A DNA stretch of 6,987 nt. Origin: Treponema sp. (GTDB taxonomy: Bacteria > Spirochaetota > Spirochaetia > Treponematales > Breznakiellaceae). Shown here piece by piece: positions 1-6,868 of this stretch. The notes under the pieces are model-generated. The model saw only the letters and a program-made list of their open reading frames with translations, had not been told where the DNA came from and did not search any database. Within the stretch, counting starts at the first letter, position 1, and each line of letters begins with the position of its first letter. The stretch is taken from assembly GCA_031266635.1 (NCBI GenBank), contig JAISAN010000058.1:1-6987 (forward strand). The letters run 5' to 3'. The translations under genes were made by a program, and so were the position numbers.

Positions 1-81
1 TTTATCCCGAACAGTGCGCCCCCCGGCAATTACCGGGGCTTTTTTCAAATACGCAACGCTTTTTTGTCCCGCCTTTATCAT
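1..81 (-). CDS. Possible 5' end of a gene running off the left edge
   Basis: An ATG at 81 opens a frame that stays open to the window edge (27 codons), beginning MIKAGQKSVAYLKK. A second in-frame ATG lies at 87. The case for it is mainly the strong promoter just upstream (-10 at 93-88), whose predicted transcription start falls on or next to the ATG at 81. There is no Shine-Dalgarno sequence before it. Twenty-seven codons without a stop is weak evidence, since this happens by chance about a quarter of the time. A plus-strand terminator-like hairpin at 21-45 lies inside the frame and argues against it. The minus-strand transcript could instead be an untranslated leader or an RNA gene. No product can be named. 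Confidence 0.3.
   Translation of the reverse strand, partial: MIKAGQKSVAYLKKAPVIAGGRTVRDK
21..45 (+). terminator. Candidate rho-independent terminator of an off-window plus-strand gene
   Basis: CCCCGG (21-26) and CCGGGG (33-38) form a perfect 6-bp G+C stem around a 6-nt loop (CAATTA). One C then separates the stem from six T residues (40-45). The T run lies on the plus side only, so this would end a transcript entering from the left. No coding end can be seen in bases 1-20. It conflicts with the minus-strand open frame that covers the same bases. Confidence 0.5.
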
Positions 82-87
82 GGACAT

Positions 88-117
88 ACTATACCATACC
101 GCAAAAATACCTGTCAA
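88..117 (-). promoter_or_regulatory. Strong sigma70-type promoter with extended -10, firing leftwards
   Basis: Read on the minus strand, TTGACA (117-112) is a perfect -35. An 18-nt spacer follows, ending in TGG, then TATAGT (93-88) as the -10. The TG one base before the -10 makes it an extended -10. The predicted start is near 82-80. The -35 begins 10 nt after the stop codon of the PilZ gene, so the downstream gene seems to have its own start signal. The ATG at 81 lies exactly six bases beyond the -10, which suggests a leaderless message or a transcript whose real start codon is further left. Confidence 0.75.
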
Positions 118-126
118 GATGGCGCT

Positions 127-909
127 TCATTTTAATTCGACGTTTATTTTCGCCTGGAGGTTCTGCTGAATATACTTGCGGATTCTGGCCCTCGCGTCCG
201 GATCGATCCGCTGGGTAAAAAGCACCACGTAAATTTTGGCTGGTCCGTCCATCCGGGAACCAAAAATTATCCCCTCGGCCTTGAGGAGCATGGTTTGGAG
301 TTTTATCTGGATGTTCTGAAACAGGGCGTTTTTGGTCAGTTCGGGGTCTACCTCAAAAGAACAGGAAAAACCCACTACGCTGATGTCTTTGATGGTTCCG
401 TTGACAAAGGTGCCGTTCACCGGGAGGTTTACCGTGGTAAGGCTTTCGTTTTCCGTTGTTGCCCGGATATATTTCCGGCGGCCCTTGGCGTCCAGGGCCT
501 TGAGAATATCCGCCACTTGTTTGATCACGCTGTTTATATCCGCCTTGAGAACGGTATACCCCCCCTGAACCTTGACGGAATTGATATATTTCCGCCGCAA
601 AACCTCATCCCCGTTCACCGACAGGACACCGACGCAAACCTGGCCGGTTTCCGGGTTATTGAGGACCCCGCGAATCCAGGCTTCCCAGTCTTTTTCGCCC
701 ATCCCCTCGTCAATATCCGCAAAGACAATGGCATTGGCGTAGCGTTTTAAAACTTTGATCAGGGCGGCCTGATCCTTGACGATGTATACCTCATATTCCT
801 GCTGGACAAGTTCTGTGATAATTTCATTCTGCACCGCCGCGGAAGGGTGGAGGAAAAATATCTTCTTCCCCAGGATATCCGGCAAATTATTGGTATTATT
901 CATAGCCAT
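127..909 (-). CDS. PilZ-domain c-di-GMP receptor with receiver-like N-terminal domain
   Basis: A 260-residue cytoplasmic protein with no signal or membrane segment. The C-terminal half (about 144-260) is a PilZ domain. It has the paired c-di-GMP motifs: the RxxxR arm at R145-R149 (RRKYIR) and DxSxxG at D175-G180 (DISVVG). Both are intact, so ligand binding is expected. Residues 14-138 look like a degenerate response-regulator receiver fold: alternating hydrophobic strands and helices, an Asp-containing strand (FADID, 64-68) and a late Lys (K122), but no acidic pair after the first strand. Phosphorylation is therefore doubtful. Spirochaetes have PilZ proteins with their own N-terminal domains; which family this one belongs to needs a profile search. 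An upstream in-frame TTG at 945 is rejected. ATG 909 lies 7 nt after a G-run, while ATG 903 lies 6 nt after TATTAT; either could be the start. The likely role is c-di-GMP control of motility or surface behaviour. Confidence 0.9.
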   Translation of the reverse strand: MAMNNTNNLPDILGKKIFFLHPSAAVQNEIITELVQQEYEVYIVKDQAALIKVLKRYANAIVFADIDEGMGEKDWEAWIRGVLNNPETGQVCVGVLSVNGDEVLRRKYINSVKVQGGYTVLKADINSVIKQVADILKALDAKGRRKYIRATTENESLTTVNLPVNGTFVNGTIKDISVVGFSCSFEVDPELTKNALFQNIQIKLQTMLLKAEGIIFGSRMDGPAKIYVVLFTQRIDPDARARIRKYIQQNLQAKINVELK

Positions 910-938
910 ATAATAACCCCCCCGCGCGTTTTTTTCCA
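910..938 (-). promoter_or_regulatory. Weak candidate promoter abutting the PilZ start
   Basis: On the minus strand TGGAAA (938-933, 4 of 6 matches to the -35 consensus) is followed after 17 nt by TATTAT (915-910). The -10-like element directly touches ATG 909 and ends 6 nt before ATG 903. If it is active, the message would be leaderless and start at 903. The G-run at about 917-923 is the competing ribosome-binding explanation for a start at 909. Co-transcription with the upstream unknown gene pair is the other option. Confidence 0.3.
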
Positions 939-944
939 GCCCCA

Positions 945-967
945 AATTCGGTGCCAGGCACCAAATT
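945..967 (-). repeat. 11-bp palindrome centred on GGTGCC-T-GGCACC, just after a stop codon
   Basis: Arms 945-955 and 957-967 are complementary around a single central base. The one imperfect pair is a G-U wobble if the RNA is made from the minus strand but a C-A mismatch on the plus strand, so the hairpin fits a minus-strand transcript better. It begins within the TGA of the 181-residue gene (967-969), which places it as a 3' hairpin that could stabilise or end that message. There is no T run, so it is not a classical rho-independent terminator. The octamer CCAAATTC is repeated at 942-949 and 961-968. Such a palindrome may be one copy of a dispersed genomic repeat. Confidence 0.55.
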
Positions 968-1512
968 CATCTGAAATATATTTGTTCAATCAAATAAATG
1001 GTATTTGCCAGGGATGCCACATCAAGTTTCTGGGGGGTACATAGATAGTGATGGAAGAGTTTTATCAGGTTTCTCTTATAATTTTGCGGTATTATGAGTT
1101 TTTTGTTACAATCCCCATTCCATGCTTTAAATATGGCCGAAAGATAGACTATGATAAAATACTCATTAGCCAGCCTGGAACGCCAGGAAATCTCATAAAT
1201 TTTTGTTTCCGCAGGCCGATCGTTGAAAAACGGCTGAGTTATCAATATGGCTTTGATATAGAGGGCGGCTATTTTATGGTGGTCCATGAAAGAATCTTTG
1301 CTCTTTTCTCCGAACATTTCTTTTTTGAACCTGGCCGCCAGTTCATGGTAGGTCTTAACCAGCGGGCCGTTTTTAACATCCAGGATCGGTTTTTTCAGGC
1401 AGACAAACCGGCCCCCCGGCCTGTGCTGTATGTTAGTAAGGTATGCCAGGAAAAGAGACTCGATATGCGGGAACCATGTATCAGAACCAAACGACGATAT
1501 ATCTTGTTCCAT
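967..1512 (-). CDS. Uncharacterised 181-residue basic protein, second gene of an A+T-rich pair
   Basis: I do not recognise this protein. The ATG at 1512 is preceded by GGA with suitable spacing, and the gene begins 22 nt after the stop of the small acidic gene upstream, so the two look like one transcript. It is net basic by hand count (about 25 K/R against 17 D/E). It has mixed helical character, no signal peptide and no clear membrane span. Visible landmarks are a DHHK stretch (77-80) leading into a hydrophobic helix, an ANEYF segment (115-119) leading into another, and RN-x5-H (R147 to H154). That last motif loosely recalls the Rx4-6H motif of HEPN RNases but is not enough to assign the family. 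Its base composition is clearly lower in G+C than its neighbours (21 of 60 bases at 1081-1140), which suggests transfer. Acting as a toxin or effector is only an inference from the layout. Confidence 0.75.
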   Translation of the reverse strand: MEQDISSFGSDTWFPHIESLFLAYLTNIQHRPGGRFVCLKKPILDVKNGPLVKTYHELAARFKKEMFGEKSKDSFMDHHKIAALYIKAILITQPFFNDRPAETKIYEISWRSRLANEYFIIVYLSAIFKAWNGDCNKKLIIPQNYKRNLIKLFHHYLCTPQKLDVASLANTIYLIEQIYFR

Positions 1513-1534
1513 GACAGATCCAAAAAATGGCTTT

Positions 1535-1714
1535 TCAGGAAATCAAATCATTCATTTCGGCTATGGTCGATTTAACGGCGGCTTCAATAGTTACGGTCTC
1601 GGCGGGAACAGAGGTATTCATGAAGCGCATTGCCTCTTCAAAATGCTCCTGTTCATCGGAAGTCATGATAGCGTCAGGATCACAATTTGCGAAATCATAG
1701 TCGTTGGTTGCCAT
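1535..1714 (-). CDS. Small acidic protein, first gene of the unknown pair (antitoxin-like layout)
   Basis: A 59-residue protein, MATNDYDFANCDPDAI onwards, strongly acidic: about 13 D/E against 2 K/R. A convincing Shine-Dalgarno GGAG lies 5 nt before ATG 1714, so this start is preferred over an in-frame TTG at 1726. The middle (about 20-33) is likely helical (SDEQEHFEEAMRF), and a second possible helix covers about 41-56. No DNA-binding motif is obvious. Its size, its charge opposite to the basic downstream partner, its position first in the pair and the 22-nt spacing all fit a type II antitoxin or an inhibitor/chaperone of the second protein. The family is unknown to me, and the pair could do something quite different. 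Confidence 0.75.
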   Translation of the reverse strand: MATNDYDFANCDPDAIMTSDEQEHFEEAMRFMNTSVPAETVTIEAAVKSTIAEMNDLIS

Positions 1715-1748
1715 TGGTTTCTCCAAAATTTATTTTCCGTTTACCCGG

Positions 1749-1791
1749 ATATAATTATATTCCTTATAAAAATAGTAATAAAAGTCATCAA
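1749..1791 (-). promoter_or_regulatory. Candidate promoter and palindromic operator of the unknown gene pair
   Basis: Two overlapping arrangements are visible on the minus strand. One is TTGATG (1791-1786), 17 nt, TATAAG (1768-1763). The other uses a perfect -10, TATAAT (1759-1754), with no good -35. The TATAAT lies inside the 12-bp perfect palindrome ATATAATTATAT (1749-1760), flanked by GGA and CC. A palindrome over the -10 is where a self-repressing complex would bind, but an A+T-rich palindrome this short can arise by chance. The expected leader of about 30-45 nt leaves room for the GGAG site of the small gene. Confidence 0.45.
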
Positions 1792-2033
1792 CAAAAACAA
1801 GCGGTTCCCTTGTTCCACAAAGGTAAAAATACCCCCATTAGTTCATTTTCGGCAGGGGATTTGTGTTCTGAAGGGGCAGAAAACAAAACACCGCCATCTG
1901 GCCGGTAAACGTGGTCCGTCCTTTTCCGTGTCATTGGAGCCCTCCCTAAACCACGATAAAAGATTATCATCTTTTTACTTTCCTTGTAAAGTGAAAAAAA
2001 TGCAGGAGCGGCGCAATTTTTTTATATTGAGTG
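1792..2033. other. Intergenic stretch with one A+T-rich hairpin and no convincing gene
   Basis: This is the body of the 359-nt gap (1715-2073) between the divergent unknown pair and apbE. The only clear structure is AAAAGAT (1958-1964) with ATCTTTT (1969-1975), a perfect 7-bp stem with a TATC loop. It could be an operator for the divergent promoters or a weak terminator on either strand. A 60-codon minus-strand frame at 1788-1970 starts with ATG but has low-complexity, unfamiliar sequence, and I do not regard it as a gene. No tRNA or riboswitch is recognisable here. Confidence 0.4.
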
Positions 2034-2062
2034 TTTACAGGTTTGGGGTTTTTCCGTATTAT
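2034..2062 (+). promoter_or_regulatory. Promoter of the apbE-type gene
   Basis: TTTACA (2034-2039, five of six matches to TTGACA), a 17-nt spacer and TATTAT (2057-2062, five of six matches to TATAAT) form a good sigma70-type promoter. The predicted start is near 2069-2070, only about 5 nt before the ATG at 2074. If so, the AGG at 2064-2066, the apparent ribosome-binding site, is not in the transcript. Either the message is nearly leaderless or the real promoter lies further left. Confidence 0.55.
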
Positions 2063-2073
2063 CAGGTTAAAAT

Positions 2074-3105
2074 ATGCGGTTCAAAAATATTCCGGTGATT
2101 ATCTTTTTTCCCTGGGCGGTATATGCCCTTTCCTGTTCCCGGCCGGCGGCGGCGCAGACGGAATTTGTGATGGGTACGGTTTGCAGTGTTAACCTCTACG
2201 AGGGGGGGAGCCGGGGGCTGTACGCCGCGGTTTTTTCCCGGCTCCGGGAGATTGACCGCGCTATGAACGCCAACGGGGAGGAGGGGGCCGGGGAAAGTGA
2301 AGTGGCGCGGATTAACCGGAATGCCGGTAAAGAGCCGGTGCGGGTTTCGGGGGATCTAATCGCCGTGCTGGACCGGGCCCTCCGGTATGCCGAACTCAGC
2401 GGGGGGGGCTTTGATCCCACGGTGGGGCCGCTGGTAAAGCTCTGGGGTATTGGTACTGAACGGGAGCGGGTTCCCCCGGCGGAGGAAATAACGGCGGCCC
2501 TGGCCCTGGTGAACTGGCGGGATGTACGGATTGATCACCAGGGGGGGACTGTTTTTTTGACGAAACCCGGTATGGCGATAGACCTTGGGGCCATAGCCAA
2601 GGGGTATGCCGCGGATGAAACCGGGGCGCTGGTAAAAAAGGCCGGTCTTGACCGGGGGATTATCGACCTGGGGGGGAATATTCTGGCCCTGGGGTCCCGT
2701 CCGGGGGCCGGGCCCTGGCGTATTGGGATACAGGACCCGGAACGGGAACGGGGGACGTATCTTGGCGTCCTGCCGGTCCGGGACAAAAGCGTCGTTACCA
2801 GCGGGGTTTATGAACGGTATTTTGAATCCGGGGGCAGGCGGTATCACCATATTCTTTCCACCGGAGACGGCTACCCGGTGGATAACGGCCTTCTGGCGGT
2901 TACCATTATGGCGGATTTTTCCATCGACGCCGACAGTCTTTCCACCTCTGTTTTTACCCTGGGCTATGAGAAAGGCCGGGCCCTGGTTGAATCTATCCCC
3001 GGCGCGGAAGCGATATTTGTTTTTGCGGACAAAAGTATCCGGGGCACCCAGGGGGCGATGGAAATATTCTCCCTCGCCAGCGGCCAGTACCGGATTGAGG
3101 ATTGA
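2074..3105 (+). CDS. apbE: ApbE/Ftp-type FAD:protein FMN transferase or FAD pyrophosphatase, lipoprotein
   Basis: A 343-residue exported flavin protein of the ApbE family, which attaches FMN to Thr/Ser of target proteins or hydrolyses FAD to FMN and AMP outside the cytoplasmic membrane. Residues 1-20 are a signal peptide ending YALS-C21, a relaxed lipobox as spirochaetes use, so C21 should be lipidated. Family motifs appear in order: MGT (33-35), SEVARIN (75-81), DLGAIAKGYA (170-179), DLGGN (198-202), TSGVYER (242-248), YHHIL (257-261) and the metal-site motif with D287 and T291 (ADSLSTS). Two features are odd. The usual MSTY is MNAN with Asn at 67, and the usual DPxTG after HHIL reads STGDG. 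The nearest characterised relative is probably the Treponema pallidum Ftp lipoprotein (TP0796). No flavinylated partner gene (Rnf/Nqr) is in the window. It converges on the isomerase gene. Confidence 0.93.
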   Translation: MRFKNIPVIIFFPWAVYALSCSRPAAAQTEFVMGTVCSVNLYEGGSRGLYAAVFSRLREIDRAMNANGEEGAGESEVARINRNAGKEPVRVSGDLIAVLDRALRYAELSGGGFDPTVGPLVKLWGIGTERERVPPAEEITAALALVNWRDVRIDHQGGTVFLTKPGMAIDLGAIAKGYAADETGALVKKAGLDRGIIDLGGNILALGSRPGAGPWRIGIQDPERERGTYLGVLPVRDKSVVTSGVYERYFESGGRRYHHILSTGDGYPVDNGLLAVTIMADFSIDADSLSTSVFTLGYEKGRALVESIPGAEAIFVFADKSIRGTQGAMEIFSLASGQYRIED

Positions 3106-3156
3106 GCGCCGGGGCGGTGTTTTCCCGGCGGCCCGGCGCGTTCATTCCGAAACGCG
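3106..3156. terminator. Nested inverted repeats between convergent genes, possible shared terminator
   Basis: Immediately after the apbE stop, GCGCCGGG (3106-3113) pairs perfectly with CCCGGCGC (3132-3139) around an 18-nt loop. A second hairpin, CGCGTT (3137-3142) with AACGCG (3151-3156), shares bases 3137-3139 with the first, so the two cannot form together. Neither is followed by a run of T on either strand. They could block transcription from both sides or act with Rho, but a classical intrinsic terminator is not present. Confidence 0.35.
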
Positions 3157-3163
3157 GCAATGC

Positions 3164-4195
3164 CTAGCGGGTTCCCAGCAGCTCTATCTCGAAAACCAGG
3201 AAGCTGTTGGCGGGGATAACGCCGTTGCCCATTGCCCGGTCGCCGTATGCCAGTTCCGGCGGTATTATCACCAGCCGTTTTTCCCCGGTTTTCATATCCA
3301 GCACCGCTTCATCCCAGCCGGGAATAACCCTGCCGGTTCCGGCCTGGAATTCCAGGGGCCGGCCCTGCACATCGGAACTGTCGAATACCTTCCCCGAAAG
3401 AAGCATCCCCTTGTAGGCAACCTGGACGGTTTTTCCCGCCTGGGGTTTTCCCCCGGTTCCTTCCTTCTGGATGATATACCGGAGCCCCGAGGGGGTCTGA
3501 ACGGCCCGGGGGTATTTGGCGTTGATCTGGGCCAGGTCTGCCTCCCGCTGGGCCCTGGTTTTGGCGGTGGCGGCCGCGAGGGTTTCCTGCAGCAGCGTGT
3601 CAAAGGCCGCCTGGTCCGCCTTGAAGGCGTTTGCCAAAGGGCCGTTCCGGATGATGGTTATCCGCTCGATCTTGTCGCCCTGTTTGATGGCGTTTACCAC
3701 GCTCTGGCCTTCCACCACCCGGCCAAACACCGTATGCCTGCCGTCCAGATGGGGCTGGGCGCTGTGGGTGATGAAAAACTGGCTGCCGTTGGTTCCGGGC
3801 CCGGCGTTGGCCATGGAAAGCACCCCCGGCCCGTCATGTTTCAGGCCGGGATCAAACTCGTCGGGAAAGCGGTAGCCCGGCCCGCCGCTGCCGTTCCCCG
3901 CGGGATCGCCCCCCTGGATCATAAAGTTATCAATTACCCGGTGAAAACTAAGGCCGTTGTAAAAGGGCCGGCCCCTGGCGGCGTTCATTTTACCCTCCGC
4001 CAGGGCGACAAAATTACAGACCGTCAGCGGGGTTTTCTGAAATTCCAGGCGGACCACAATGTCCCCCCGGTTAGTGCTAATCTGGGCAAACAGGCCGTTT
4101 CCCAGGGAGGAAACCGGGGAAGCCCCCAGGGCGGTTTCCGCCATCAGAACCAGTAAAAAACCGCCGCAGAATGAATATTTGTTGTATTTGCTCAT
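3164..4195 (-). CDS. Exported dual-fold peptidyl-prolyl isomerase: cyclophilin fused to FKBP
   Basis: This 343-residue protein carries two unrelated prolyl isomerase folds and should assist folding of exported proteins in the periplasm. Residues 1-25 form a signal peptide (KYNKYS, then a hydrophobic core, ending ALGA). The cyclophilin domain (about 34-183) has FHRVIDNFMIQGGD (84-97) with catalytic R86, F91, M92 and Q94, then SMANAGPGTNGSQFF (127-141) and L150/H154. The position of human CypA Trp121 is His149, so weak cyclosporin binding is expected. A charged, likely helical linker (about 190-230) leads to an FKBP domain (235-343) with the pocket residues present: Y261, F271, D272, F283, V290, I291, W294, Y317, I327 and F335. 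ATG 4195 is chosen because AGGA lies 7 nt upstream; ATG 4201 has it only 1 nt away. Similar cyclophilin-FKBP fusions have been reported, as I recall, in Treponema denticola and flavobacteria. Confidence 0.93.
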   Translation of the reverse strand: MSKYNKYSFCGGFLLVLMAETALGASPVSSLGNGLFAQISTNRGDIVVRLEFQKTPLTVCNFVALAEGKMNAARGRPFYNGLSFHRVIDNFMIQGGDPAGNGSGGPGYRFPDEFDPGLKHDGPGVLSMANAGPGTNGSQFFITHSAQPHLDGRHTVFGRVVEGQSVVNAIKQGDKIERITIIRNGPLANAFKADQAAFDTLLQETLAAATAKTRAQREADLAQINAKYPRAVQTPSGLRYIIQKEGTGGKPQAGKTVQVAYKGMLLSGKVFDSSDVQGRPLEFQAGTGRVIPGWDEAVLDMKTGEKRLVIIPPELAYGDRAMGNGVIPANSFLVFEIELLGTR

Positions 4196-4201
4196 ATTCA
4201 T

Positions 4202-4230
4202 ATCCTAACACGGAAAAAGCTTCTGCTCAA
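4202..4230 (-). promoter_or_regulatory. Candidate promoter abutting the isomerase gene
   Basis: On the minus strand TTGAGC (4230-4225) is followed after exactly 17 nt by TAGGAT (4207-4202), with TG one base before it as in an extended -10. The -10 ends 6 nt before ATG 4195. The same bases contain the AGGA that could serve as a ribosome-binding site, so one sequence supports two readings: read-through from recR with an SD start, or a leaderless start at 4195. Confidence 0.35.
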
Positions 4231-4258
4231 TGAGCCGCTTGGGTTCCCGGAGGGGGTT

Positions 4259-4915
4259 TTACATTTTTATCCGCCCCCGGAAACTCCGGGAGAGGGTGAG
4301 CCGGTCGGCATATTCCAGATCGCCCCCCACGGGGAGGCCCGATGCCAGGCGGGTAACTTCAATGTCAAAGTCTTTAAGGATTTTTTGCAAATACAGGGCG
4401 GTAGTATCACCCTCGACCGTGGGATTTAGGGCGAGGATCAATTCCCGGACCTCCGTTCCCCGGAGACGGTTCAAAAGCTGGCCGATGTTGAGATTGCCGG
4501 GGCCGATCCCTTCCAGGGGGGCGATAAGCCCGCCCAGTACATGGAAGAGGCCCCGGAATTCCCCGGAGACCCGGTGGCCGAAGGATTCCTCGATTACCCG
4601 GACATCCTGGGCCCGTTCCACCACGCAGATCACCGCATGATCCCGGCCGGGATCGGCGCAGATGGGGCAGGGATCGGTTTCGGTAAAACTGCCGCAGATC
4701 CGGCAGCGCCGGATGGCCTCGTGCAGTCCCGCCAGTTCCTCCGCCAGGAACCGGGCATACGCGGGGTCTCCGTCCAGAATGTGATAGGCCAAGCGGCCGG
4801 CGCTTTTTTTCCCCAGCCCCGGCAGCCGGGAGAGGAGGCCCACCAGCCGGTCAATGGCGTTGAGCCCCCGGACAGGTGATCCGGGAGGCGTACCGGCGTT
4901 TACTGGTTCGCTCAT
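4259..4915 (-). CDS. recR: Recombination mediator protein RecR
   Basis: A 218-residue RecR, which with RecO (and RecF) loads RecA onto SSB-coated single-stranded DNA during gap repair. In order it shows the helix-hairpin-helix segment (IDRLVGLLSRLPGLGKKSAGRLA, 21-43), the four-cysteine zinc site C71, C74, C83 and C86, a Toprim domain (about 94-190) with VVE (98-100) and ALNPTVEGD (162-170), and the C-terminal GGDLEYAD motif (197-204). About 16 residues precede the usual RecR start (near LNAIDRL), but no other start codon lies near. ATG 4915 is supported by its ATGA overlap with the ebfC stop. No clear Shine-Dalgarno precedes it, so translation probably depends on coupling to ebfC. This is the last gene of the dnaX cluster unless transcription reads on into the isomerase gene. 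Confidence 0.97.
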   Translation of the reverse strand: MSEPVNAGTPPGSPVRGLNAIDRLVGLLSRLPGLGKKSAGRLAYHILDGDPAYARFLAEELAGLHEAIRRCRICGSFTETDPCPICADPGRDHAVICVVERAQDVRVIEESFGHRVSGEFRGLFHVLGGLIAPLEGIGPGNLNIGQLLNRLRGTEVRELILALNPTVEGDTTALYLQKILKDFDIEVTRLASGLPVGGDLEYADRLTLSRSFRGRIKM

Positions 4916-5224
4916 GACTGGCCCGGCGCGCCAAAACCCGGAAAACCGGGAATTCCCAGCCCCCCCGTCATGGTTCCCATCTCGCGGTTTATCGCTTCCT
5001 GTATTTTTTCCATCGCGTTGTTAAAGGCGGCGGCGGTCAGGTCCTGCAGCATCTCCCGGTCTTCCATGGCTTCGGGACTGATCTTCACCGCCAGAATTTC
5101 CATTCTGCCGTTCAGGCTGATTTCTACCATGCCCCCGCCCGCCGAACCGGAGGCGCTGATATTTACCATTTTTTCCTGAAAACTCCCCATCTTTTCCTGA
5201 ATTTTCTGGGCGTTTTTCAGAATA

Positions 5225-5244
<20 letters not shown>
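4912..5244 (-). CDS. ebfC: YbaB/EbfC nucleoid-associated DNA-binding protein
   Basis: A 110-residue YbaB/EbfC protein, a small dimeric DNA-binding protein of the nucleoid; the Borrelia member (EbfC) binds DNA as a tweezer-shaped dimer. The sequence shows the usual first helix (NPFDILKNAQKIQEKM, 4-19), then the beta section (MVEISLNGRMEILAVKISPE, 39-58), a second helix with AAAFNNAMEKIQEAINREMG and a Gly/Pro/Phe tail. The start at 5244 has a good GGAGGGG ribosome-binding site. The frame could extend further upstream, but that would run deep into dnaX and lacks family similarity. The gene starts 20 nt inside dnaX and ends in an ATGA shared with recR. The dnaX-ebfC-recR order is widely conserved and may reflect a shared role at the replication/repair interface, though EbfC also acts in regulation. 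Confidence 0.95.
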
Positions 5245-6820
<1,576 letters not shown>

Positions 6821-6848
6821 ATAATGAGTATATCCTGAAAAGGGCGGC

Positions 6849-6868
6849 AAAAAAACCCCCGCAGTCAG
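6849..6868 (-). terminator. SRP RNA 3' end, stem followed by a T7 tract
   Basis: On the minus strand the 3' strand of the SRP RNA closing helix (CCTGACTG then GGGGG, ending at 6856) runs directly into seven T residues (6855-6849). The closing helix plus the U tract could act as the intrinsic terminator of ffs. Only 28 nt then separate it from dnaX, so partial read-through or a separate dnaX start signal would be needed. Confidence 0.5.

Noticed and set aside
295..750. Plus-strand open frame antisense to the PilZ gene
   Set aside because: The minus strand carries both PilZ motifs in one frame; the antisense frame has no recognisable content.
1048..1575. 175-codon plus-strand open frame opposite the 181-residue gene
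   Set aside because: It has no ribosome site. The minus-strand frame has one and forms a spaced pair with the small gene upstream, though this call is less certain than for the conserved genes.
1788..1970. 60-codon minus-strand frame in the 359-nt intergenic region
   Set aside because: It has no Shine-Dalgarno, an unfamiliar composition and overlaps the candidate promoter of the gene pair.
2648..4156. 502-codon plus-strand open frame crossing the 3' part of apbE and all but the 5' end of the isomerase gene
   Set aside because: It overlaps two well-supported genes, its protein is Gly/Pro/Arg-rich with no motif, and it arises from the G+C-rich third positions of those genes.
4208..4240. Rho-independent terminator after recR (AAGC/GCTT outer and GCTC/GAGC inner stems before a T run)
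   Set aside because: The stems are 4 bp each, broken by unequal bulges, and the sequence overlaps a better promoter reading.
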